Shown: positions 8,249 through 15,891 of the stretch, piece after piece
Position numbering within the stretch: the stretch's first letter is position 1
Layout: every line of letters begins with the position of its first letter
Assembly (NCBI RefSeq): GCF_018271995.1
Contig: NZ_JAGUCO010000024.1
Location: 16,674 to 80,673, forward strand
Source: Carboxylicivirga linearis
GTDB taxonomy: Bacteria; Bacteroidota; Bacteroidia; Bacteroidales; Marinilabiliaceae
DNA: 64,000 bases
Direction: 5' to 3'
Notes under the pieces: model-generated
What the model was told of the DNA's origin: nothing
The model's database searches: none
The model's input: the letters and a program-made list of their open reading frames with translations, nothing else
Position numbers and translations under genes: made by a program

Positions 8249-9259
8249 TTATTGCAGCTTCTCTTTTAAAAACCCCAGCGTTCTTTCTATAAGTGGTGCT
8301 TTATCGCCCTCATCAGATAAAGTTACTGCTCCTCCCGGATAAAAATGCCCGAAACCCGGAACCCAGTTAAAATGGTATTCTACGTTATTCGCTTTAAAAA
8401 TTTGAATCAGTGGTTGGGTAAACATAGATACTACAGGGTAGTCATTATCACTCATAAACATCATAATGGGAGGATTGCTGTCCGATGCAGCAATTTTGTT
8501 TGCCACTTTCAGTCCGGCCACAAATCCCGAGTTGATAAATACAGCCGATACATCTTCCTGCATTCCGTATGCCACATTAATAGAGGTTACTGCTCCGGCA
8601 GAGAATCCACCCAATGCAATCTTATCAGGGTTAATATTATAAGTTTTGTTTTCAGCTTTAACATGGTGGATGGCTGTGCGCAAATCTTCGGCAGCCGCTA
8701 AAACAGTAGCTTTCAAAACCGGTTCGGCATTTTCATCTGTTAAAGGCTCCAATCCCATCTGCTGGCGAATAACATTTGTTTGTGCTACCGCAGCTGGATT
8801 TGTAAATATACTTACGTCAATATCGTCTTCAGTGTATCCTGAGTATTCGTCTACAATAGGATTATCGGGAGCTACGCGATAATTAATGGTAAATACCACA
8901 AAACCTTCGGCAGCATAACGCATGGCATACTGGCTCATTGATGTTGTTTGCCCTCCAAATCCGGTATAGGGAGAACGAGGATTACCACGGTGAAAACTAC
9001 CACCGTAAGTTAAAATAACAGCAGGACGTGGCTCGCTTGATTCAGCTTTTGGATAATATACATCCATGGTTAGGTCCTTCATGGCAACTTTGCCGTTTGC
9101 ATTAACTTTGCCTTCTCCGTACTTTACATCAGGTGTTACTTCGTACTGAACAATGTCGGGTACTTCCGGATTAAAAAATGATTTCTGTGCCTGGGCATTA
9201 GACGCTACTAAAAGCGACACACCCAAAATTGTCATCAAAAAAAATTGCTTTATATTCAT
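8249..9259 (-). CDS. Alpha/beta hydrolase (esterase/lipase-like), exported
   Basis: 336 aa. The signal peptide ends at ASNAQAQ (residue 25). The nucleophile elbow is GFSAGAV (GxSxG) near residue 220, and LTYGGSFHRGNP near residue 85 resembles the HGG oxyanion-hole region of carboxylesterases. The final His is probably in PGFGHFYPGG near residue 308. Such proteins hydrolyse carboxylic esters; the actual substrate is unknown. It is divergent from the third AraC-type regulator and followed by NTF2-like copy 2, so it is the hydrolase of cassette 3. Confidence 0.87.
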   Translation of the reverse strand: MNIKQFFLMTILGVSLLVASNAQAQKSFFNPEVPDIVQYEVTPDVKYGEGKVNANGKVAMKDLTMDVYYPKAESSEPRPAVILTYGGSFHRGNPRSPYTGFGGQTTSMSQYAMRYAAEGFVVFTINYRVAPDNPIVDEYSGYTEDDIDVSIFTNPAAVAQTNVIRQQMGLEPLTDENAEPVLKATVLAAAEDLRTAIHHVKAENKTYNINPDKIALGGFSAGAVTSINVAYGMQEDVSAVFINSGFVAGLKVANKIAASDSNPPIMMFMSDNDYPVVSMFTQPLIQIFKANNVEYHFNWVPGFGHFYPGGAVTLSDEGDKAPLIERTLGFLKEKLQ

Positions 9260-9463
9260 ATCTAATAGCTTTTAAATTTTACTAATTTTTACTGTTACAA
9301 ATATCATTTAAGATTTGTAAGAGTCCAGTCCCAATTCTATCAACCCTCAACCCTTTTGCAGCATTTAACAAGTAATCAAAACAAAATGAGTACTACTTCA
9401 AAGTCGTTTTGTTCTTTATTAACAAAGGATTTCGATTAACTTTAAAGCCAGAACTTGACACCA

Positions 9464-10450
9464 ATGAAAACACAAGATCCTTTATACATAAAGATAAAAG
9501 AAGGTGATATTCAAACCTATTTAAGAGCTTTTGAAGAAAGTTTTAAAGCCGAAGTAAAAGATAAACGACTCATATATAAAAGAGGTAATAGCGAATGGAA
9601 AATTACTGCCTACTCTTATTTCCCTGAGTTTGAGTTTATGGTTGTACAGGGAAACTACGATTATAACATCGTTATTGACAGAACTCCGGACGAAATACCC
9701 GATTATTATCACATTAATATTGTGAAAGAAGGAAAAGTGGTGCAGGATTACAATAATGAACAACAATTGATGGAGGCTGGTTCTCCTCAAGGTATTTTTA
9801 TATATAATGGATTATTTCCATTAAAATCAGAATTTCATGCCAATCATCAGCATCAATCTGTATCGTTTAAACTGTACAGAAAGGGACTTCAGGAATTAAT
9901 GCCCGAAGCCGTGGATATTTTTGATAAATTATTCGAAAACGATGAAGCAAAAGGCTATCATCTGCATTTAACAACTGAGATGGATCGTCTGTTATTTGAT
10001 CTCTTACATTACGATAATAGCGATTCGGGTAGAATTTTATTGGTGCATGCCAAAGCGTTTGAATTATTTACGACTCTAATGCAATCGGTTCAGAAGTTAT
10101 TGAATAAAGATGAATTACACGGACTACATGTTGATGATTACAATCGCTTAATGATAATCAAAGACAAAGTAATCCAAAGCGTTGAGTCCAAAATCAATCT
10201 GGAAGATTTGGCCAATGAATTTGCTGTAAGTGTATCAAAGCTTCAGCGCGATTTTAAAGCTTTGTTCAACTGCTCGGTTTACCAGTTTTATACCCATGCC
10301 AAAATGGATGAAGCCTATCGACGCTTAAAAACCGGCCAGTATACAGTAATGGAAGTAGGTTTTGACATGGGATATAACAGCGTATCGAAATTCTCGCTGA
10401 TGTTTAAAAAAGTAAAAGGTGTTAATCCCAAAGAAGTAATTCCCGGATAA
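9464..10450 (+). CDS. AraC-family transcriptional regulator (cassette 3)
   Basis: 328 aa from ATG 9464. An upstream in-frame TTG at 9455 would add three residues; the ATG lies 19 bp past a TAACTTTA element (9437-9444), the same distance as in the second regulator. Sensing domain landmarks are DEIPDYYHINIVKEGK and EAGSPQGIFIYNGLFPLKS. The HTH pair is NLEDLANEFAVSVSKLQRDF and EVGFDMGYNSVSKFSLMFKK. It is divergent from the alpha/beta hydrolase and convergent with the Omp85-like barrel gene. Likely controls one or both sides (inference). Confidence 0.86.
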   Translation: MKTQDPLYIKIKEGDIQTYLRAFEESFKAEVKDKRLIYKRGNSEWKITAYSYFPEFEFMVVQGNYDYNIVIDRTPDEIPDYYHINIVKEGKVVQDYNNEQQLMEAGSPQGIFIYNGLFPLKSEFHANHQHQSVSFKLYRKGLQELMPEAVDIFDKLFENDEAKGYHLHLTTEMDRLLFDLLHYDNSDSGRILLVHAKAFELFTTLMQSVQKLLNKDELHGLHVDDYNRLMIIKDKVIQSVESKINLEDLANEFAVSVSKLQRDFKALFNCSVYQFYTHAKMDEAYRRLKTGQYTVMEVGFDMGYNSVSKFSLMFKKVKGVNPKEVIPG

Positions 10451-10501
10451 TAAAATTCATACATTCCTGTCATAAACTTATTGAAAGTGTTTCAATATCT
10501 C

Positions 10502-10537
10502 AAAAAAGGCCGCTAATAAAACTGTTGCGACCCTTTT
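10502..10537. terminator. Imperfect bidirectional hairpin between convergent genes
   Basis: AAAAAAGGCCGC pairs imperfectly with GCGACCCTTTT, between the regulator stop at 10450 and the barrel stop at 10561. It looks like a diverged relative of the terminators at 2815 and 7673. Confidence 0.5.
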
Positions 10538-10560
10538 ATCATTAACAATTAACCATTATT

Positions 10561-11847
10561 TTAAAAATACTCGGTAAGGTTTATATAAAAGGCACCAGTA
10601 CCATCATTAGCTACACCATAATCGAATCCAAGATTAGTACGCGTTGCTTTTTGGATTTGAATACGCAAACCAGCACCAGCTGCAAAAGCCCAGTTGTCAA
10701 ATAAGTTTACATTGGCATCGCGAGCAGAGGCCGAAGTAGCATTGGCAAATACTACACCACCAAATAAATCAGGGTTTTTAGCCAAAAGAGGTAAACGGAA
10801 CCTGTATTCAGCCTCAGCATAAAACATATCATCACCTCTCCAGCGTCCCTGAGCATAACCACGACCTGATCGTCCCATCTGATCCCAGGCAGTTGCAGGC
10901 ATTAACATATAAGGTAGATGTCCGTGTGTTGTAATATTAGCATAGGTCCAAACGGCAAGTACATTTCGGGGTACATTTTTACTTACACTAAAATAATCAC
11001 GATATTCCATCCAAAGAGTAGATGAGCTTTGATCACTACCTAAAAAGTCGGCATTGTACTTATAAGAAATGTTAGCAAAACGTCCTGAATATGGATTAGC
11101 CATATTATCACGGGTATCATATAAAGCACTTGCCGAAACACCCACCAAATTATAACCAGTTGGATCATAACCATGCTTCATACTATAAGTATAATGATTA
11201 GAATAAATACCATTTTCTTTATCCAATATGTTATCATTAATATCCGAAAAACGATCAAAATGAATACCTCCACCGAAATACAACGAGGGTTTTATTTGCC
11301 TCAGTGCTGTTTGGTGGGCCCGTATAAAATTAAACTCCATACCTTCTCCTTCATATAGTTCATCTTCGCCCAAAGGTGATACTCCAGGAATTAAGGTATT
11401 TCCATCGGCACCTGTTCCTAAGCCAAAAGTGGGCTGCGAAGAATCAAAAAATCTATAATCACTCTGTAACATCCATTTATTTTCGTTGGTGTATAAGTTA
11501 CCACGTAGAGCAATCATTAACTGATTTTTTGTTGTGTATGTGGCTATTGCCATCAAATTAGACATATTGGTAGTTGACGGATCACCTAAAAATATACTAC
11601 CTGATGCAGCTGCTCCATAAATAAAACCATATGCCGGATTAGATGCTAATGCAGGAAGTGCCGTTAGATACAGTTTTCCAACTTTGATATCAGTTTTAGC
11701 ATTGGCTTCTGCTTTTTCTGCTTCTGCTCTTTCCTTTTCGATTTCAGGGGTAACTTCCTGGTTGTTCTGAATTGGAGGCGACTGCGCTCCTACTGTCACA
11801 ACCATACTCATTAAGGCTGCTGCTAAAGTTAAACGTATCGTCTTCAT
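10561..11847 (-). CDS. Omp85/BamA-type outer-membrane barrel protein (surface antigen family)
   Basis: 428 aa from ATG 11847, chosen because a clean signal peptide (MKTIRLTLAAALMSMVVTVGAQ region) begins there; the frame is open to 11880. After a short Glu/Ala-rich linker (residues about 25-55) the rest is a beta-barrel pattern ending in INLTEYF with the terminal aromatic typical of outer-membrane proteins. GRWRGDDMFYAEAEYRF near residue 335 resembles the conserved region of D15/BamA barrels. No POTRA domains are visible, so it is a short barrel-only member. Role unknown (lipase/patatin-type translocator or porin are possible). A conserved element (11935-11961) lies upstream. Confidence 0.8.
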   Translation of the reverse strand: MKTIRLTLAAALMSMVVTVGAQSPPIQNNQEVTPEIEKERAEAEKAEANAKTDIKVGKLYLTALPALASNPAYGFIYGAAASGSIFLGDPSTTNMSNLMAIATYTTKNQLMIALRGNLYTNENKWMLQSDYRFFDSSQPTFGLGTGADGNTLIPGVSPLGEDELYEGEGMEFNFIRAHQTALRQIKPSLYFGGGIHFDRFSDINDNILDKENGIYSNHYTYSMKHGYDPTGYNLVGVSASALYDTRDNMANPYSGRFANISYKYNADFLGSDQSSSTLWMEYRDYFSVSKNVPRNVLAVWTYANITTHGHLPYMLMPATAWDQMGRSGRGYAQGRWRGDDMFYAEAEYRFRLPLLAKNPDLFGGVVFANATSASARDANVNLFDNWAFAAGAGLRIQIQKATRTNLGFDYGVANDGTGAFYINLTEYF

Positions 11848-11934
11848 GATTGATTTATTTATTAATTGTTTGTTTTTCAAAAATTATTCTGATACAAATA
11901 TCCATGATTCCACTATGATCTTTTACTCCAAAAA

Positions 11935-11961
11935 TGTCATCAGGTATCCCAAAACTGTCAA
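11935..11961. promoter_or_regulatory. Candidate operator upstream of the Omp85-like gene
   Basis: TGTCAT - N4 - TATCCCAAAA - N3 - TCAA, 88 bp before the start codon at 11847. The same pattern and spacing occurs at 12841-12867 before the next barrel gene, and a diverged form lies before the alpha/beta hydrolase. Possibly bound by an AraC-type regulator of this island; binding is inference. Confidence 0.45.
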
Positions 11962-12051
11962 ACCGAAATATGTAGCACTCTAAAATCCAGCAGAAATATT
12001 AACTAATCGTAACCCTGTTAAAGGATTCACTAGGAATGAAGACCAGAAACT

Positions 12052-12771
12052 TTAAAAATTGTAGTAAAAACCAATTCCACCATAGGCTTTAAATAAAACC
12101 TGATGTCTCACACGGTTGGTATAAAAGGCATTTAATCCACTCCTACTACCTAATTTATATCCTGCATCTACTCGTGCATATATTACAAATGCATCCTGAT
12201 TAAAAACAGCACGATTATCTAAACTGAAAGCTGCCGACCACTTATCTGAAGTAAATCCAAACTTCGGTTCGAAGCGAAGTAAAATGGGAGGCTCGGGCCA
12301 CTCTCCTGTATTAGCTAGCGGAAAGTTATAACGCCATTTGTTGCTGATATAAAAACGTTGATCTTTTAACAACCATTTATATTGCACCGCCGGTTCCAAT
12401 AGCCAATGACCAAAAATAGCTGCATTTGCCGGATCACCTGTTGGCATAACCAATTTTACAATAGGCGACCATCCTTGCCAGCCACTTGAACCAACTTTTG
12501 ATGAAGCATAGCTGCGCGAATAGGTAATACTGAAATCGCCAGGAGTCCAATCTGTAATTCCGTCTCGTGTATAATATGCCCCAATCACTTCAAGGTTTAT
12601 TGCATCGCGAGAACTTAAAGCTATTCGCCCGTTGGTTACCCAATGCAATGCTTTTTCTCCTCCATTAAACTCATAAGCCTCCATATTAGAATGGACCCGT
12701 GTAAGCTTTATCTGAGAGTTTGCAACGAAAGGAATTATTAATAGCGAAAGTAATAGGACTAACGTTTTCAT
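12052..12771 (-). CDS. Outer-membrane beta-barrel protein of unknown function
   Basis: 239 aa with a signal peptide ending at FVANSQ (residue 19). The mature protein alternates short beta strands rich in Trp and Tyr and ends in GIGFYYNF with a terminal Phe, as barrel proteins do. KLVMPTGDPANA near residue 107 and PAVQYKW near 127 echo the MPTASDP region of the barrel protein at 3356-4153, suggesting one broad family of transporter-like barrels (phenol MetA-type); the similarity is weak. It has its own upstream region with the shared element at 12841-12867. Belongs to the right flank of the hydrolase island. Confidence 0.7.
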   Translation of the reverse strand: MKTLVLLLSLLIIPFVANSQIKLTRVHSNMEAYEFNGGEKALHWVTNGRIALSSRDAINLEVIGAYYTRDGITDWTPGDFSITYSRSYASSKVGSSGWQGWSPIVKLVMPTGDPANAAIFGHWLLEPAVQYKWLLKDQRFYISNKWRYNFPLANTGEWPEPPILLRFEPKFGFTSDKWSAAFSLDNRAVFNQDAFVIYARVDAGYKLGSRSGLNAFYTNRVRHQVLFKAYGGIGFYYNF

Positions 12772-12840
12772 TATTTAATCAGGTTTGAAAAATTTGTCAC
12801 AAAATTACTTTGGCCATCATTTATGAATAGCACCTAATCA

Positions 12841-12867
12841 TGTCATATAATATCCCAAAAAGATCAA
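12841..12867. promoter_or_regulatory. Candidate operator upstream of the barrel gene at 12052
   Basis: TGTCAT - N4 - TATCCCAAAA - N3 - TCAA, 70 bp before the start codon at 12771; second copy of the element at 11935-11961 with identical spacing. Confidence 0.45.
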
Positions 12868-13182
12868 TAAATTATAAAAGAACGATTATACACCCAAAAA
12901 TAGGTTTTACTTCTTTTAGCAGCACTTAGAAAAAAGAAGCATCCAAGATCAGTAGTTTGTAAGGTAGAGTCCATCTAACAAACCTCATTAGTAGAGAGTT
13001 AATGATATATAAAACTTTTTTTTGTTAAACTAAAAAGCTGTAATTGAAAAATTTCTGCCATTTAATTGTTTACTCTTCAATACTCTTAATTCTGCCGAGA
13101 CTATTTTTCGACCGAAAATGAATAGGTCTCGATTTAGTACCCCCCTATTTTAATGCTTTTTGATGGTTTTTCGAGAAAACAA
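12868..13182. other. Non-coding A/T-rich stretch between the hydrolase island and the tRNA genes
   Basis: About 315 bp with no convincing open frame, RNA gene or repeat. It marks the boundary between the accessory island and the tRNA pair. Confidence 0.6.
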
Positions 13183-13216
13183 AAAAGCACTTAAAACATT
13201 AGTTTTAAGCGCTTTT
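13183..13216 (-). terminator. Terminator of the tRNA operon
   Basis: AAAAGCACTTAAAAC and GTTTTAAGCGCTTTT form a 15-bp stem with one mismatch and a 4-nt loop, followed on the minus strand by a U tract. It lies 26 bp past the tRNA-Leu 3' end. Confidence 0.75.
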
Positions 13217-13241
13217 CTACTTTTTTTGGAATCCTATCCAG

Positions 13242-13324
13242 TGCCCAAGGCGGGACTTGAACCCGCACGTCCGTAGGACACACGGCCCTCAACCGTGCCT
13301 GTCTACCAATTTCAGCACTTGGGC
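13242..13324 (-). tRNA. tRNA-Leu (anticodon GAG)
   Basis: 83 nt, type II tRNA with a long variable arm. Acceptor GCCCAAG pairs with CTTGGGC. The anticodon stem CACGG/CCGTG encloses loop TTGAGGG, giving anticodon GAG. The T arm has GGTTCAAGTCC. The 3' CCA is not encoded. It is second in a two-tRNA transcript after tRNA-Gly, 37 bp downstream. Confidence 0.95.
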
Positions 13325-13361
13325 GACAATAAAAAAGGAAGTTAAACTTCCTCTTCAAGCG

Positions 13362-13434
<73 letters not shown>

Positions 13435-13445
13435 AATAGCGATTG

Positions 13446-13475
13446 CAAAATTATAAAATTTCCTGTTTTCGACAA
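13446..13475 (-). promoter_or_regulatory. Promoter of the tRNA-Gly/tRNA-Leu operon
   Basis: On the minus strand: TTG (13473-13475), a 19-bp spacer, then TAATTTTG (13446-13453), an exact Bacteroidota -7 element ending 11 bp before the mature tRNA-Gly 5' end. Confidence 0.7.
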
Positions 13476-13516
13476 TAGGTATTTTGTCATTTTATGAAGG
13501 TAATTCAGCCACAAAC

Positions 13517-14542
13517 CTACTTTACATGCGCCATAAAGTTACGACGAAGGCTGCTTTTAGTCTCTAATTTTGCGTAGAACTCTTCTATCTCACTCAAACA
13601 CCTTTGTTTACACTCCAATGACATTTGAGGTAGATCTAAAATCATATTAAGAACCTCATTTTTGGTTTCGGTAAAATGAGTAACCTGTTTTCTTAATTCA
13701 TCAAATTTAACCTTATCTCCTTTATATATTGTAGCAGTTTCAACAGGCCCTGTAATTTCTTTTCTATAAGGAGGATTTACAAAATATGACATGTCAAAGT
13801 CATATGGTATGGCTATATAGGGGCTGTGATTGTCATCTTTTACTAATATTACATTGTGCATCATAGGAACTGACCAATCTTCATTACCGATCATATATTG
13901 AAACATCGACATCTTAACCATCTCTTGTTCCTCTATTTGATCCAATCTTACATTCATTACTTTGTATTCCTTGGCTCCTAATCTATCACACATATCATCC
14001 TTATCCTCAATAAAGAAACCATATTTTTGAAAAGACGTTCCATCGTTACTATCAACATAATTGATCTCAACCAAACGAACACGCAAACTATACTCTGAAA
14101 TTGAATTATAAATACGATATGCTGTGTACTCGCGGATAACGCTATTTAGCATTTCATCATTTTCCTGACAATGAGTGACTAGTTTAACTTTCCTATTATT
14201 ACGAAATATTGTTCGCCCAACATCTGATTTTGAGAATTTAAGTTTTAAAGGGGCAAATTCACATGTAGTTTCTTTTAAGCGATAATTACCTCTGACTTTT
14301 ACTTTAACAGGTAATTCAACTTCTTTTTTATCATTGTAAATAACTTTTCCTTCCAAATAACCGGCAGATTTATCTCTTTCGGTGTTTAGCTTATTAAAAT
14401 CAGCAATTAAAGTAAGCTTTAATACATCATCTGAGTCAAAGACTCCTTTCGGACGTATATTATTAGCATTTACACTTGAAACACAACTTAACACCAAAAG
14501 CATAAAAACAAATCCTATTTTAACTCTTTCAATTGTCATCAT
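13517..14542 (-). CDS. CotH kinase-like protein, exported
   Basis: 341 aa with an N-terminal signal peptide ending near VSSVNAN (residue 27). The region VKVKVRGNYRLKETTCEF (about 78-95), the run GNEDWSVPMMHNVILV (about 210-225) and IPYDFDMSYF (about 238-247) match the layout of CotH/Fam20-like atypical kinases, where the DFD aspartate binds metal. It lies 46 bp downstream of the VTC-type gene on the same strand, so the two are probably one operon; CotH and VTC proteins are found together in other bacteria. Substrate and whether it is active cannot be told from sequence. Confidence 0.72.
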   Translation of the reverse strand: MMTIERVKIGFVFMLLVLSCVSSVNANNIRPKGVFDSDDVLKLTLIADFNKLNTERDKSAGYLEGKVIYNDKKEVELPVKVKVRGNYRLKETTCEFAPLKLKFSKSDVGRTIFRNNRKVKLVTHCQENDEMLNSVIREYTAYRIYNSISEYSLRVRLVEINYVDSNDGTSFQKYGFFIEDKDDMCDRLGAKEYKVMNVRLDQIEEQEMVKMSMFQYMIGNEDWSVPMMHNVILVKDDNHSPYIAIPYDFDMSYFVNPPYRKEITGPVETATIYKGDKVKFDELRKQVTHFTETKNEVLNMILDLPQMSLECKQRCLSEIEEFYAKLETKSSLRRNFMAHVK

Positions 14543-14588
14543 TGCTATGTTTATTATTGAATTACTTATTTTTTATTTATCACTATTT

Positions 14589-15365
14589 TTATACTACTGC
14601 TGCAAAAGCATTATCTTCCTTATTCATCAAACCGCTTACCGTACGCAATTTTGGTTTGAACCGATTGTACTTTACATCATTATTCAATGCTATTGTACCA
14701 AGGCAATACTTACTAATTGAAAGAGGTAAGAAACCATGCTTCTTAATTGTTCTGGCAAAAGAAGAGTAAACATCTTCACGGTTACGCTTAACCTCAACAA
14801 TTACACAATTATCAAGATCCTTTGTAGACTGCTTATCAGAGAATTGAATATTTAAATCAATAGTAATACGTTCACACGTAGTCTTACTAACTAATGTAAT
14901 ACGCTCAAAATCTGTAGATAAAACAGATATCAAATCATTAGCATGATATGGTGAATTTACATCAACAAATTGTTTTTCATCACCTTTAATACTTTCTTCA
15001 AAGCCATTTACAGCAACTCTTTTCTTATGAGTTCTGCCTTTATGTTTCATTTTTATTTCTAAAAACTCATCACCACTTTCAGCATATTTTCTATAGCGAA
15101 CTTTATATCTTCTATTTTTACCATTATGGTGCTCATAGTACATTCTCAGATCATTTGTATCGTAATAATTGGTATGATATGAAAGTATTCGTCTGCCTTT
15201 AATTTCAACCACTTTGTAGTCTTCAATATGTTCAGACAAACATGAAATCAACACTTTTGGAGACAATAAAAATTTTGTATCAATACGGTTCATTAGTTTC
15301 ACCTGTCCCATATCTTCCATTCCTATCGAATCGTAAAAGCTTACTATTTCTCTTAATACATTCAT
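14589..15365 (-). CDS. VTC-domain (polyphosphate polymerase-type) protein
   Basis: 258 aa covering a whole VTC domain and little else. Features of the triphosphate-tunnel fold: RIDTKFLL near residue 27, YHTNYYDTNDLRMY near 63, KNRRYKVRYRKY near 84, FLEIKMKHKGRTHKKR near 100 and NCVIVEVKR near 189 (basic and acidic residues lining the tunnel). No SPX domain, no membrane segment, no signal peptide, so it would act in the cytoplasm, making or binding polyphosphate. First gene of an operon with the CotH-like gene. Enzymatic activity of bacterial VTC-alone proteins is not well established. Confidence 0.8.
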   Translation of the reverse strand: MNVLREIVSFYDSIGMEDMGQVKLMNRIDTKFLLSPKVLISCLSEHIEDYKVVEIKGRRILSYHTNYYDTNDLRMYYEHHNGKNRRYKVRYRKYAESGDEFLEIKMKHKGRTHKKRVAVNGFEESIKGDEKQFVDVNSPYHANDLISVLSTDFERITLVSKTTCERITIDLNIQFSDKQSTKDLDNCVIVEVKRNREDVYSSFARTIKKHGFLPLSISKYCLGTIALNNDVKYNRFKPKLRTVSGLMNKEDNAFAAVV

Positions 15366-15891
15366 AATTCTCCGTTTTATAAATGATCTATAACTGCTAC
15401 TATCTTTATATAGTCTCGTTTCGGGTACAAAAAAGAATTAATTACAAATTATAAATCATGATCTAAATCAATTCGACTACTCCCAACATTCTATTTATAA
15501 CCTCCAATCCAATTTAAAAATCCTTAAACAATTCTTAAACCTTGTTTTTCTGCACTTTAAAAAACCTTTCAATTTATAACTTGTAGCATTTTACGTATTG
15601 TTAAAAATCGTTAATCTGTTATTAAACATCTTTTCCAATGTAAAAATTGAAAGCACTTTTAACCTGCATCAACAATTACTATACATCAACCATCGATCCA
15701 AAAAGCACATATCGCTTACCCACTGTATTTTATAAATAATACATCCAACCAAACCTGTTCGTTAACGAACAAATAAGTGATCAAAAACGCACAACATTTT
15801 ACAACTATTAAAAAATTAGCCCTTTTAAGTTAACTTTATTCTAATTCTACCGTATGAACTGTATAATTAATGCCCATAAACCGATTAAATA
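15366..15891. other. Divergent intergenic region upstream of the VTC-type and GH16-like genes
   Basis: 526 bp, A/T-rich, no convincing open frame. It must hold the promoters of both flanking genes. The only strong structure is the palindrome at 15756-15771. Confidence 0.6.
15756..15771. promoter_or_regulatory. Perfect 16-bp palindrome, candidate operator
   Basis: TGTTCGTTAACGAACA, fully self-complementary, 120 bp upstream of the GH16-like gene. The size and symmetry suit a dimeric regulator site. No second copy was seen in the window. Confidence 0.4.
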
